Part shown: positions 1 through 8,623 of the stretch, piece by piece
Numbering within the stretch: the first letter of the stretch is position 1
How the letters are laid out: the number at the start of each line of letters is the position of its first letter
NCBI GenBank assembly: GCA_003513765.1
Contig: DONT01000002.1
Location: 186,215-250,214, forward strand
Length of the DNA: 64,000 bases
Direction: 5' to 3'
Origin: Jeotgalicoccus sp.
Lineage (GTDB): Bacteria; Bacillota; Bacilli; Staphylococcales; Salinicoccaceae
Made by a program: the position numbers and the translations under genes
Notes under the pieces: model-generated
What the model saw: the letters and a program-made list of their open reading frames with translations, nothing else
Told to the model about the DNA's origin: nothing
Databases searched by the model: none

Positions 1-1169
1 GCAGCAACACGTGCGTGCTGGGCAGTAATTCCTTTATCGACAATGACACGTGCAGTTTGAGGGTTTTCCATCAGGAACCTTTCAAAGCCGGCTGAGAACA
101 GCTGATCTGTAATCGTGCGGGCTTCAGAGTTGCCGAGTTTGGTCTTCGTCTGACCTTCAAATTGAGGATCCGTATGTTTTATCGACACTATCGCTGTTAA
201 ACCTTCTCTGACATCTTCACCGGATAAACGTTCTTCCGTCGATTTAATCAGGTTCTGTTTTGTTGCGTAGTTGTTAATTACTTTCGTCAGTGCACGTTTA
301 AAGCCGTCTTCATGCGTCCCGCCTTCATGCGTATAAATATTGTTGGCATAAGTCAGAAGGGTAGATGTGTAACCGAGGTTGTACTGCATCGCAATTTCAA
401 CTTCGATTTCATCTTTTGAGTCATCCATATAGATAATTTCTTCATGAAGTGCTTCTTTCGTCTTGTTTAACTCTTCGACGTAAGACTTAATACCGCCTTC
501 ATAATGATATTTAAATTCATCTGTTTCATCGCCGCGCTCGTCGATTAAATTAATCTCTAGTCCTTTATTCAGGAAAGCGAGTTCTTTAATACGTTTTTGC
601 AGAATTTCAATTTCGTATACCGTCGTTTCGGTAAAAATTTCTCCATCTGCTTTGAAACGAATTACCGTACCTGTTTTATCAGTTGTATCAATCACTTTTA
701 AGTCTGCATCAGGTACACCGCGCGTATAGCTCTGATAATGTACTTCGCCGTTCTTGTGAACATAAACTTCCAGTGTCGAACTCAGTGCGTTAACGACTGA
801 TGAACCGACACCGTGCAGCCCGCCGGAAACTTTATAGCTGCCGCCGTCAAATTTACCGCCGGCGTGCAGTACTGTAAGAATAACTTCAACTGCCGGACGG
901 CCCATTTTCTCCTGAATATCAACAGGTATGCCGCGTCCGTTGTCCGTTACTTTAATCCAGTTGTCTTCTTCGACAGTGACATTAATTTCTGAAGCATATC
1001 CTGCCAGCGCTTCATCGATACTGTTATCGATAATTTCCCACACGAGGTGGTGCAGTCCGCGTGATGATGTCGAGCCGATATACATACCCGGTCTTTTTCT
1101 AACCGCTTCAAGACCTTCTAATACTTGTATCTGACTTGCACCATATTGATCCATATTTTGTTCAGCCAT
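1..1169 (-). CDS. gyrB: DNA gyrase subunit B (3' part beyond window)
   Basis: N-terminal about 390 residues of the ATPase subunit of DNA gyrase, which with GyrA introduces negative supercoils. The minus strand reads from an ATG at 1167-1169 preceded by GGAAGGTG. Visible are the GHKL ATPase landmarks: the region around EIIDNSIDEALAG (catalytic Glu, Asn), DNGRGIP, and the ATP-lid GGLHGVGSSVVNALS, followed by the transducer domain with QTKTKLGN. The frame is open to base 1, so the TOPRIM domain lies outside the window. It is 14 bp downstream of recF in the same transcription direction, the usual dnaN-yaaA-recF-gyrB order. The identity is certain; only the C-terminus is missing. Confidence 0.97.
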   Translation of the reverse strand, partial: MAEQNMDQYGASQIQVLEGLEAVRKRPGMYIGSTSSRGLHHLVWEIIDNSIDEALAGYASEINVTVEEDNWIKVTDNGRGIPVDIQEKMGRPAVEVILTVLHAGGKFDGGSYKVSGGLHGVGSSVVNALSSTLEVYVHKNGEVHYQSYTRGVPDADLKVIDTTDKTGTVIRFKADGEIFTETTVYEIEILQKRIKELAFLNKGLEINLIDERGDETDEFKYHYEGGIKSYVEELNKTKEALHEEIIYMDDSKDEIEVEIAMQYNLGYTSTLLTYANNIYTHEGGTHEDGFKRALTKVINNYATKQNLIKSTEERLSGEDVREGLTAIVSIKHTDPQFEGQTKTKLGNSEARTITDQLFSAGFERFLMENPQTARVIVDKGITAQHARVA

Positions 1170-1183
1170 GTTTTCACCTTCCG

Positions 1184-2287
1184 TTATTCATCGATTTTGA
1201 TTTTCCCGTTTTCTATTTCAAAGAGCTGCATATCATCCATAATCTGATGGTTAATATCGCTGATTGAAGTAGTCGTTACAAACGTCTGTACACGGTTCCG
1301 GATTGAAGTTAATAAATGCGCCTGTCTCACTTCATCGAGTTCACTGAGTACATCGTCAAGAAGCAGTACCGGATATTCTCCGACTTCTTCTTTTATTAAT
1401 TCGAGTTCCGCAAGTTTAACCGACAGCGCAGTCGAACGCTGCTGCCCCTGGGAACCGTAGGTCTGAACGTCAAAATCATTAATCGTAAAACCGATATCGT
1501 CCCGATGCGGACCGACTAGTGAAGTCCCTCGTTCGATTTCTTTATTTAAATTTTCAGCTAACAAAGCGGATATTTCCGCTGTGAGTGCTTCTGAATTATC
1601 GCTCTTATATTTAATATTGGGGTTATAGACTACGTTTAAAATTTCCCTGCCGTTTGAAATATCAGCATGAATTTTTGAAGCATGACGTTCAATCGTTGAG
1701 ATAAACTGCTCACGCTTTAAAATAATTAAGCTTGCATGATGTGCAAGCTGATCGTTCAGCACCTCGATCATAATCTGATCGACGTTTCTCGATTTTAAAT
1801 ACTGATTTTTCTGGGCGAGGACTTTATTATAGTCGGATAAATGGTTCAAATATAATTTCGATATTTGACCGCATTCCATATTAATAAATTTTCTTCTGAC
1901 CTGCGGAGAACCTTTAACGATATTAAGATCCTCCGGTGCAAAAAGCACGGTATTCAAATGACCGATATACTGCGACAGCTTTCCGACCTCAAGATGATTG
2001 ACCTTGGCCCGTTTCCCGCCTTTGGCAATGCCGATCGACAGCGGCAGTGTGCTGCTTTTTGCCGTAATTATCCCGTTAATATATGCTTCTTCTGCACCGA
2101 ACTGAATCAATTCCTTATCTTTTGAAGTCCTGTGACTTTTAGCCAGGGACAAAAAGTAAATTGCCTCAAGCAGATTTGTTTTCCCCTGGGCATTATGGCC
2201 GATAAAGATATTCAGCTTAGGATGAAAGGCCAGGGACAGGGAATCATAATTCCTGAAGTCTGTGAGTTTAATTTCGTTTAGTATCAT
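1184..2287 (-). CDS. recF: DNA replication and repair protein RecF
   Basis: 367 residues, the normal family length. RecF is an SMC-like ABC ATPase that with RecO and RecR loads RecA at single-strand gaps. The Walker A motif GHNAQGKTNLLEA is near residue 30, the signature SYGSQGQQRST near 280, and Walker B VLLLDDVLSELD near 310. The start ATG overlaps the stop of yaaA by 4 nt (ATGA), so the two are translationally coupled, and gyrB follows after 14 bp. This is a standard member of the origin operon. Confidence 0.97.
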   Translation of the reverse strand: MILNEIKLTDFRNYDSLSLAFHPKLNIFIGHNAQGKTNLLEAIYFLSLAKSHRTSKDKELIQFGAEEAYINGIITAKSSTLPLSIGIAKGGKRAKVNHLEVGKLSQYIGHLNTVLFAPEDLNIVKGSPQVRRKFINMECGQISKLYLNHLSDYNKVLAQKNQYLKSRNVDQIMIEVLNDQLAHHASLIILKREQFISTIERHASKIHADISNGREILNVVYNPNIKYKSDNSEALTAEISALLAENLNKEIERGTSLVGPHRDDIGFTINDFDVQTYGSQGQQRSTALSVKLAELELIKEEVGEYPVLLLDDVLSELDEVRQAHLLTSIRNRVQTFVTTTSISDINHQIMDDMQLFEIENGKIKIDE

Positions 2288-2508
2288 TGCACCGGATACT
2301 TAAATTTATATTCGCCGACACCTGTAATGACTAATTCGTCACCATCGTGCAGTTTTTTGCCGCGTCGGTTTTCAGGCTCTCCGTTTAAAAATACTTCATG
2401 TTCACTTAAGAACCATTTAGCTTCGCCGCCCGTACCGATAATATTTTTATATTTTAAAAATTTACCGAGTGTTATCATGCCATCCAAATGAATCGTTTCC
2501 ATAGACAT
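2284..2508 (-). CDS. yaaA: S4-domain protein YaaA (RlbA type)
   Basis: 74-residue S4-like RNA-binding protein found between dnaN and recF across Firmicutes. The S4 core is visible as LGKFLKYKNIIGTGGEAKWFL followed by VFLNGEPENRRGKKLHDGD. The minus-strand start is preceded by AGGAGGTT. The family is thought to act in ribosome assembly and possibly to assist RecF; no catalytic residues are expected. It is coupled to recF by a 4-nt overlap. A terminator-like hairpin separates it from dnaN, so it probably depends on partial read-through or a local promoter. Confidence 0.93.
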   Translation of the reverse strand: MSMETIHLDGMITLGKFLKYKNIIGTGGEAKWFLSEHEVFLNGEPENRRGKKLHDGDELVITGVGEYKFKYPVQ

Positions 2509-2594
2509 AACCTCCTATACATACTCATTCATTATACTACATTTTTCATATATTTTCATTATTTAAGGCCAAATAAAGCGTTTAGAGCGTTTTA

Positions 2595-2616
2595 TAGGTA
2601 AAAAGGCTTTTACCTA
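2595..2616. other. Perfect hairpin upstream of yaaA
   Basis: TAGGTAAAA, a 4-nt loop AGGC, then TTTTACCTA: a perfect 9-bp stem in the dnaN-yaaA gap. Its function is not known. It could be a terminator arm, an RNA-processing signal or a protein site in the leader of yaaA-recF. Confidence 0.5.
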
Positions 2617-2628
2617 CCTGTAAACGAA

Positions 2629-2675
2629 AAAAAGAGACCAGAGGCCCGTTTTTTATCAAAAAAGGCATGGTCTCG
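2629..2675 (-). terminator. Terminator after dnaN
   Basis: On the minus strand the arms GAGACCA and TGGTCTC, with a further GCC/GGC pairing inside, are followed by a run of Ts (the As at 2626-2633). It lies 17 bp past the dnaN stop. Confidence 0.8.
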
Positions 2676-2691
2676 AATATTTGCTGCAGGA

Positions 2692-3825
2692 TTAATATGT
2701 TCTGATTGGTAAAATTAACTGGACAACTTCAGATGATTCGCTCGGTGTAATAGTGAATGGTCTCATCGTGCCGAAGAATTCAATTGTCACTTCTTCATCT
2801 TGAATCGCACGAAGTGCTTCCATCATATATTTTGAGTTAAATGAAATTTTAATGCCTTCGCCTTCGATAGCTGAAGCATTGATGTCTTCATTTACCGTAC
2901 CGACTTCCGGCGAGTTCGATGTTAATTCTACATTGTTGTTATCGACAGTCATGCGGATAACATTGTTACCGCCTTCACGTGCTAAGAGTGATACACGGTC
3001 AATTGCATGATAGAACTCAGAGTTATTAACGCTAACTTTCGTCTCGTAGTTTTCGGGGAACAGGCGGGATGTATCCGGATAGTTTCCTTCAAGTAAACGA
3101 GAAATAAAGCGCATATTGCCGTAAGTGAAGAGCACCTGGTTCTGTGACAGATTAATTTCTACGTCTTCCTCAGAGTCTGTCAGAATTTTGCTTAGTTCCG
3201 ATAGTGATTTACCAGGAATAATTGCATTTGAAATTTCCGTGTTAAATGTTTTATCAAGCAGTCTTCTTAATGCAAGACGGTGAGAATCTGTTGCAGTGAA
3301 TGAAATATGATCTTCGTTAAAGCTCCAGTTAACACCAGTTAACACGGGACGTGTTTCAGATAATGAAACTGCGAAGTTAGTCTGGTTAATAATTGTTTTT
3401 AATACTGCCGATGACAGTACTAAGCTGTCAGTATCGTTAACTTCGGGCAGGAGAGGGTACTGGTTTGAATCGTTCCCGCTTAAGTTGAATTCTGATTTTC
3501 CTGCGGTAATTTTAGTTTGGAAGTTGTCGTTTGTTTCCAAATCAACAAAATCACCGGAAAGTTTTTTAATAATGTCTACGAAGAAACGTCCTGTTAAAAC
3601 GACTGAACCAGGTTCTTCGATTTCTAAAATTTCTTCATTATCAATTTCTGTTGGAATAGTAATTTCAATAGATATTTCCGAATCACTGCCGGTAAGTATC
3701 ATTTGATCATCAGATACATCGATTTTTATCCCGTTTAAAATGGGTAGTGTTGTTCTTGGTGAAATAGCTTTTAAACAATGATTTAATTGTTCGATGAAAT
3801 ATTGTCTTTTAATACTGATTTTCAT
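2692..3825 (-). CDS. dnaN: DNA polymerase III beta sliding clamp
   Basis: 377 residues. The ring-shaped clamp tethers DNA polymerase III to DNA. The sequence has the three-fold clamp architecture and ends with the family's C-terminal VQLILPIRTY. I chose the ATG at 3823-3825 because AAGGAG lies 9 nt upstream; a TTG six bases further upstream would leave only 3 nt of spacing. It is transcribed away from oriC in the same direction as dnaA, with DnaA boxes and an AT-rich unwinding region between the two genes. Confidence 0.97.
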   Translation of the reverse strand: MKISIKRQYFIEQLNHCLKAISPRTTLPILNGIKIDVSDDQMILTGSDSEISIEITIPTEIDNEEILEIEEPGSVVLTGRFFVDIIKKLSGDFVDLETNDNFQTKITAGKSEFNLSGNDSNQYPLLPEVNDTDSLVLSSAVLKTIINQTNFAVSLSETRPVLTGVNWSFNEDHISFTATDSHRLALRRLLDKTFNTEISNAIIPGKSLSELSKILTDSEEDVEINLSQNQVLFTYGNMRFISRLLEGNYPDTSRLFPENYETKVSVNNSEFYHAIDRVSLLAREGGNNVIRMTVDNNNVELTSNSPEVGTVNEDINASAIEGEGIKISFNSKYMMEALRAIQDEEVTIEFFGTMRPFTITPSESSEVVQLILPIRTY

Positions 3826-3842
3826 AAGCAAGTACTCCTTAT

Positions 3843-3980
3843 TTAATAGATATATAGTATATAAAATAATAGTAATAATAGTAGGCCCTGTGGATATGTG
3901 GAAAACTGCACTGAACCTATACGCACTAAGTTATCCACATGTGTACAAAGTGTTGACTACAGTGTAACATTTATCCACAG
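3843..3980. other. Origin unwinding region between dnaA and dnaN
   Basis: This 164-bp gap holds an AT-rich stretch (3843-3870). Next comes a run of three-base repeats, AATAGTAATAATAGTAG at about 3868-3883, that resembles the DnaA-trio element. It abuts two DnaA boxes, TGTGGATAT at 3889-3897 and TGTGGAAAA at 3897-3905. Two more boxes, TTATCCACA, lie at 3931 and 3971. AT-rich DNA, trios and boxes in this order are the known bacterial origin-melting arrangement, so unwinding probably happens here, as in Bacillus. Confidence 0.75.
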
Positions 3981-3995
3981 TATTCACATTAGTTT

Positions 3996-5339
3996 TTAAT
4001 TCAGCTTTTTCTCGATTTCTTTCAATTCATCTTTGAATAACTCATCTTCCGAAACAAGCCTCGAAATTTTCTCATGTGCATGAATTACAGTTGTGTGATC
4101 ACGGCCGCCGAATACTTCACCAATTTTAGGCAGCGAGTTGTCTGTCAGTTCGCGTGACAGATACATTGCCACGTGTCTCGGAAAGGCGATGGACTTCGTC
4201 CTTTTTTTAGAACCGAGCTCATCGATATGAATGCCGTAGTACTCGCTGACGGCAACCTGGATATCATGTATTGTCATCCGCTTCGATTTCGTGGTAGTAA
4301 CAAGATCTTTCAGCGCTTCAGAGACAACTTCAGGTGTCATCGGCTGATTTGAAATTTTAGCATATGCTGCAACGCGTGTCAGTGCACCTTCCAGTTCACG
4401 GATATTCGTATGAATGTGATTTGCGATGTAGATCATTGCTTCATTTGGAATTTCTACATTTTCTTCTTCACATTTTTTACGCAGAATAGCAATTCTTGTT
4501 TCAAGGTCAGGCGGCGTCACATCAGTCATTAAGCCCCACTCAAAACGCGAGCGGAGACGGTCTTCAAGCGTTGGAATTTCTTTTGGCGTACGGTCACTTG
4601 AGATAACAATCTGCTTATCATTTTCATGCAGCGAGTTAAACGTGTGGAAAAATTCTTCCTGCGTTGACTCTTTACCTGCTAAAAATTGAATGTCATCAAT
4701 TAAGAGTACATCGACATTGCGGTACTTGTTGCGGAACTGCTCCGTTTTATTATCGCGGATTGAATTAATGAACTCATTCGTAAATTTTTCACTCGATAAA
4801 TAAACTACTTTCGCATTGGGACGGTGTTCCAGCACGTAGTTGCCGATCGCGTGCATTAAATGCGTTTTGCCGAGACCCACACCGCCGTATATAAACAGCG
4901 GATTGTAAGCTTTCGCAGGCGCTTCCGCTACAGCGAGAGAAGCGGCATGGGAGAAGCGGTTGCCATTGCCGATAACAAAGGTATCAAATGTATGCTGTGC
5001 ATTTAATGCATGTTTAACAGGCACATTTATTGCTTGATTATTGTTTTTATCAGCTGATTGTTTTTGAACCGGTGCCGAGTTATCGAGCTTTTCGTCCTGA
5101 AAGACGATTTTAACTGAAACTTTTTCACCGATAGCGCTGTAAATGCTCTTTTCAATCAATGTTAAATATTTTTCGGACAGCCAGCCCTGCTGGAATTCAT
5201 TATCCGCTTTAACGATAGCATCAGTACTATTTAAATCGATCAGTTTTGTATCTTTAAACCAGGTTTGAAAACTGACGGTAGGGATGTTCTCACTGATATT
5301 TTCAAGAACATTTTCCCAAATACTATTTAAACTGCTCAT
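3996..5339 (-). CDS. dnaA: Chromosomal replication initiator DnaA
   Basis: 447 residues, full length. DnaA binds 9-bp boxes at oriC, melts the origin and recruits the helicase. Domain I is at residues 1-80, a short variable linker is rich in Asn and Gln, the AAA+ domain has Walker A GGVGLGKTHLMHA near 152 and Walker B VLLIDDIQFL near 212, and the C-terminal helix-turn-helix carries GGRDHTTVIHAHEKI. The ATG at 5339 has AAAGGAAA upstream. Boxes on both sides of the gene imply autoregulation. Confidence 0.98.
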   Translation of the reverse strand: MSSLNSIWENVLENISENIPTVSFQTWFKDTKLIDLNSTDAIVKADNEFQQGWLSEKYLTLIEKSIYSAIGEKVSVKIVFQDEKLDNSAPVQKQSADKNNNQAINVPVKHALNAQHTFDTFVIGNGNRFSHAASLAVAEAPAKAYNPLFIYGGVGLGKTHLMHAIGNYVLEHRPNAKVVYLSSEKFTNEFINSIRDNKTEQFRNKYRNVDVLLIDDIQFLAGKESTQEEFFHTFNSLHENDKQIVISSDRTPKEIPTLEDRLRSRFEWGLMTDVTPPDLETRIAILRKKCEEENVEIPNEAMIYIANHIHTNIRELEGALTRVAAYAKISNQPMTPEVVSEALKDLVTTTKSKRMTIHDIQVAVSEYYGIHIDELGSKKRTKSIAFPRHVAMYLSRELTDNSLPKIGEVFGGRDHTTVIHAHEKISRLVSEDELFKDELKEIEKKLN

Positions 5340-5372
5340 AAAATTTTCCTTTCTTATTCACATATCACAGCC

Positions 5373-5641
5373 TGTGGATAACTGATATGCACAGGTGTAG
5401 AAAAGTTATGCACAAGTTATGCACAATCTGTGGATAACCATATAATCGCTGCTACTTATCCACAACGATATGGGTAGAATTATAACTAATTTTTCTATAT
5501 ATATCAACAGTTATACGAGTTATACACATAATTAACACTTTTCCACAAAACTTTGCGTACAGGCTGTGGATTTGTGGGGAAACACGTTTTCAAACTGTTG
5601 ATAACTTGCCGTTGCAAAATAGTTATCCACATTTTATTATT
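5373..5641. other. oriC DnaA-box cluster upstream of dnaA
   Basis: The 436-bp gap between dnaA and rpmH holds at least ten exact or near DnaA boxes. They are TGTGGATAA at 5373 and 5429, TTATGCACA at 5406 and 5417, TTATCCACA at 5456 and 5633, TTATACACA at 5520, TTTTCCACA at 5539, TGTGGATTT at 5565 and TGTTGATAA at 5596. AT-rich DNA lies at 5475-5510. With the boxes on the far side of dnaA this makes a bipartite origin. The promoters of dnaA (leftward) and rpmH (rightward) must also lie here. Confidence 0.9.
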
Positions 5642-5775
5642 GATTTACAGATATCTTATAGAAGGAATCTAAAATAAAAAGTTGAAAAGACAGCCTATTT
5701 TTGGTATTCTTTAATAGTTGCAATTCTAAGAGAAGATAAAAACAGAGATATATATTTATAACGGAGGTGTCATTA

Positions 5776-5913
5776 ATGGTAAAACGTACCTATCAACCGA
5801 ATAAACGTAAACGTGCAAAAGTACACGGTTTCCGTGAGAGAATGAGTACTAAAAACGGACGCAAAGTTCTTGCACGCCGTAGAAGAAAAGGAAGAAAAGT
5901 TCTTTCTGCATAA
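5776..5913 (+). CDS. rpmH: 50S ribosomal protein L34
   Basis: 45 residues, the standard size, very rich in Arg and Lys (MVKRTYQPNKRKRAKVHGFR at the N-terminus). The ATG at 5776 is preceded by ACGGAGGTG with 7-nt spacing. It is the first rightward gene after oriC, followed by a strong terminator and then rnpA, as in other Firmicutes. Confidence 0.98.
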   Translation: MVKRTYQPNKRKRAKVHGFRERMSTKNGRKVLARRRRKGRKVLSA

Positions 5914-5918
5914 CCATT

Positions 5919-5949
5919 AGATCATCTGACGAGGATGATCTTTTTTTTT
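5919..5949 (+). terminator. Terminator after rpmH
   Basis: AGATCATC, loop, GATGATCT, then nine Ts. It lies 5 bp past the rpmH stop and probably reduces read-through into rnpA. Confidence 0.9.
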
Positions 5950-6025
5950 GCGCCAATACTGGATGTTTTATAAAACTGGTGCTTTTTAGTATAATAATTA
6001 ATCATAGATATGAAAGAGCGTAATA

Positions 6026-6364
6026 ATGATGAAAAAGCGATATAGAATTAAAAAAGAAAAAGATTTTAAACTGATTTTTAAACGAGGAAAATCGTATGCC
6101 AACAGGCAGTTTGTCGTGTATTTAAAAGACAACGATGAAATACCTCATCTCCGGCTTGGCATCAGTGTGTCCAAAAAGCTGGGTAACGCGGTGAAAAGAA
6201 ACCAGATAAAACGTCGCGTTCGAGCATTTTATCAGCATCATAAAACAGAGCTGAAACCGCGCGAGTATGTAGTTATCGCTCGAAATCCCGTCAAAGATAT
6301 GAACTATCACGAGATGGAAAAATCATTATTGCATGTCTTAAAAATCGCGAAATGTATTAAATAA
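6026..6364 (+). CDS. rnpA: Ribonuclease P protein component
   Basis: 112 residues. It is the protein subunit of RNase P, which matures the 5' ends of tRNAs together with the M1-type RNA (not in this window). The family RNR motif region appears as KKLGNAVKRNQIKRRVR at about residues 51-67, and FKRGKSYANRQFVVY is the N-terminal conserved block. Two adjacent ATGs (6026 and 6029) are both plausible; the upstream AAGAG fits either. yidC, which often follows rnpA in Bacillus, is absent and jag follows directly. Confidence 0.95.
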   Translation: MMKKRYRIKKEKDFKLIFKRGKSYANRQFVVYLKDNDEIPHLRLGISVSKKLGNAVKRNQIKRRVRAFYQHHKTELKPREYVVIARNPVKDMNYHEMEKSLLHVLKIAKCIK

Positions 6365-6379
6365 TACGGGGGTAGTATT

Positions 6380-7216
6380 ATGTACAGAATTTATACTGAG
6401 AAGACAGTAGATGAAGCAGTTGCAAAAGGATTACACGAGCTTGGCGTAACTGAAGACGATATTAAGATTGAAGTCATTGACGGCGGAAGCGGCGGATTTT
6501 TAGGTTTTGGCAAACGCGATGCAGAAGTTCAGCTGACAGTCATTAATCCGGAACTAAAAACATATGGTTCTATTGAAGCGATGATCGAAGAGAGAGCTGA
6601 GCATGTTCAAAAAGAACCGGTCCAGATACAGCCTGAAGAAGTGCAGGAACCTGAAGAAAAGACAATAGAGGCGGAAAGTCAGGAGGAAGTTCCAAAAACA
6701 CCTGCAACTCCACAACCAGCAGCTGAAGCAGAATTTGAGGAAGAGCATACAGTATATGAATCTCCTATTAATAGTGCGGCGAAGAATACCGCGGATTATA
6801 TATCCCGTGTCGTTCATGAAATGAATATTCCAAACGACACTGAGATCAGTATAAAAGATACGACGGTGACGATTGAATTTCACGCAGAACTTGCAGCTAA
6901 AATCATCGGCAAGCGCGGACAGACTTTAAATGCACTGCAGGAACTCGCACAAAACTACTTCAATACAATATATAAGAGCTACGGTACAGTATTCCTCGAT
7001 GTGGAAGATTACCGTGAAAAACGCCGTGAAACGCTTGAGAGCCTCGCGGTTAATATGGCGAAAAAAGCAATGCGTACGGACGGCCCGGTTAAAATGGAGC
7101 CGATGCCTTCTTTCGAACGTAAAATAATGCACCACGTCTTAAGCAGAATGAAAAATATTGAGACGTCTTCAGAAGGACGGGAACCGAACCGCTACGTCGT
7201 TATTACTAAGAAATAA
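6380..7216 (+). CDS. jag: RNA-binding protein Jag (KhpB)
   Basis: 278 residues. The Jag N-terminal domain (1-50) ends in the motif GGFLGFGKRDAEV, a Glu/Pro-rich spacer runs from about 70 to 125, a KH domain contains IIGKRGQTLNALQ near 178, and the C-terminal R3H domain carries the R-x4-H-type segment KIMHHVL near 250. KhpB proteins bind many transcripts and affect cell division and envelope synthesis. The start follows GGGGGT and lies 15 bp after rnpA. Its usual neighbour YidC is missing here. Confidence 0.94.
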   Translation: MYRIYTEKTVDEAVAKGLHELGVTEDDIKIEVIDGGSGGFLGFGKRDAEVQLTVINPELKTYGSIEAMIEERAEHVQKEPVQIQPEEVQEPEEKTIEAESQEEVPKTPATPQPAAEAEFEEEHTVYESPINSAAKNTADYISRVVHEMNIPNDTEISIKDTTVTIEFHAELAAKIIGKRGQTLNALQELAQNYFNTIYKSYGTVFLDVEDYREKRRETLESLAVNMAKKAMRTDGPVKMEPMPSFERKIMHHVLSRMKNIETSSEGREPNRYVVITKK

Positions 7217-7229
7217 AGGAGTTTTTAAC

Positions 7230-8606
7230 ATGCAATTTGAAACGATCTCAAGCATCTCCACACCAGTTGGTGAAGGGGCGATTGCTATCGTTCGTTTATC
7301 AGGTGAAGATGCGATTGAAATTGCAGACCGTCTGTATAAAGGGGCGAAAAAATTAAGTGACACAGATTCCCACACCATTAACTACGGGCATATCATCGAT
7401 CCGAAAACCGGAGAGACAGTTGAGGAAGTAATGGTGGCATTAATGCGTGCACCGAAGACTTACACGAGAGAAGACATCGTGGAAATTAATTGCCACGGCG
7501 GCATTCACACAGTGAACCGCGTACTGCAGCTGACGTTAAACAACGGTGCCAGAATGGCAGAACCCGGAGAATTTACGAAACGTGCATTTTTAAACGGACG
7601 GGTAGACTTATCACAGGCGGAAGCGGTAATGGACTTTATCCGCGCGAAAACGAATCAGGCATCAAAAGTTGCGAACCAGCAAGTGCAGGGCCGTTTAAAA
7701 ACTTATATTGAAGAGCTTCGACAGAGCATTTTAAACATTCTTGCACAGGTTGAAGTAAACATCGATTATCCGGAATATGATGACGTCGAAGAAGCGACGA
7801 CATCATTGCTGTTATCGGAAGCGAAAAAAATAAACGAAAATATCGATGCACTGCTGAAATCAAGTTCCGAAGGCCGTATTTTACGCGAAGGTTTAAGCAC
7901 GGTTATCGTCGGTAAGCCGAACGTTGGTAAAAGTTCTTTATTAAACTATTTAATCCAGGATAATAAAGCGATTGTTACTGAGGTGGCGGGTACGACGCGC
8001 GATATTTTAGAAGAATACGTTAACGTTAACGGTATTCCTTTAAAACTCGTCGATACCGCGGGTATTCGTGAAACGGATGATATCGTTGAAAAAATCGGTG
8101 TGGAACGTTCACGGGAAGCACTTAAAGGCGCGGAACTGATTTTATACGTGATGAATAACAACGAAGAACTGACACCGGAAGATATTGAATTGCTGGAGTC
8201 AGTAGATGATAAAAAAGTAATCGGGATCGTGAATAAGCTCGATCTTGATAATAAGCTGGATCTTAACTATTTGGAAGAACACTTTAAAATCCCATTAATT
8301 AAAACTTCCATTATAAATGGCGAGGGTGTCGACGAGCTGGAAGACGAAATTCAAAAGATGTTTTTCGACGGCAGCCTGTCATCGACGGATTCGACATATG
8401 TATCGAACAACCGCCACATTAATTTGCTTGAGCAGGCAAAAGTATCGATTGAAGATGCCATATCTTCGGCAGCAATGGATGTACCGGTGGATATTATCCA
8501 GATCGATCTTATAAAAACATGGGAACTGCTCGGTGAAGTTATCGGTGAAGATGTATCGGAACAATTAATAGATAAACTCTTTAGTCAATTCTGTCTAGGG
8601 AAGTAA
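7230..8606 (+). CDS. mnmE: tRNA uridine-5-carboxymethylaminomethyl GTPase MnmE
   Basis: 458 residues. With MnmG it builds the cmnm5 modification on wobble uridine of tRNA. Present are the N-terminal tetrahydrofolate-binding domain, a helical domain interrupted by the G domain with G1 GKPNVGKSSLLN near 225, G3 DTAGIRET, G4 NKLD, and the C-terminal cysteine motif FCLGK that ends the protein. The ATG at 7230 has AAGGAG upstream; the longer frame starting at 7158 would overlap jag and has no ribosome site. Confidence 0.97.
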   Translation: MQFETISSISTPVGEGAIAIVRLSGEDAIEIADRLYKGAKKLSDTDSHTINYGHIIDPKTGETVEEVMVALMRAPKTYTREDIVEINCHGGIHTVNRVLQLTLNNGARMAEPGEFTKRAFLNGRVDLSQAEAVMDFIRAKTNQASKVANQQVQGRLKTYIEELRQSILNILAQVEVNIDYPEYDDVEEATTSLLLSEAKKINENIDALLKSSSEGRILREGLSTVIVGKPNVGKSSLLNYLIQDNKAIVTEVAGTTRDILEEYVNVNGIPLKLVDTAGIRETDDIVEKIGVERSREALKGAELILYVMNNNEELTPEDIELLESVDDKKVIGIVNKLDLDNKLDLNYLEEHFKIPLIKTSIINGEGVDELEDEIQKMFFDGSLSSTDSTYVSNNRHINLLEQAKVSIEDAISSAAMDVPVDIIQIDLIKTWELLGEVIGEDVSEQLIDKLFSQFCLGK

Positions 8607-8623
8607 ATACAGGAGGTTAAATA

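Noticed and set aside
928..1134. Rightward 68-codon ORF
   Set aside because: Antisense shadow of the conserved ATPase region of gyrB.
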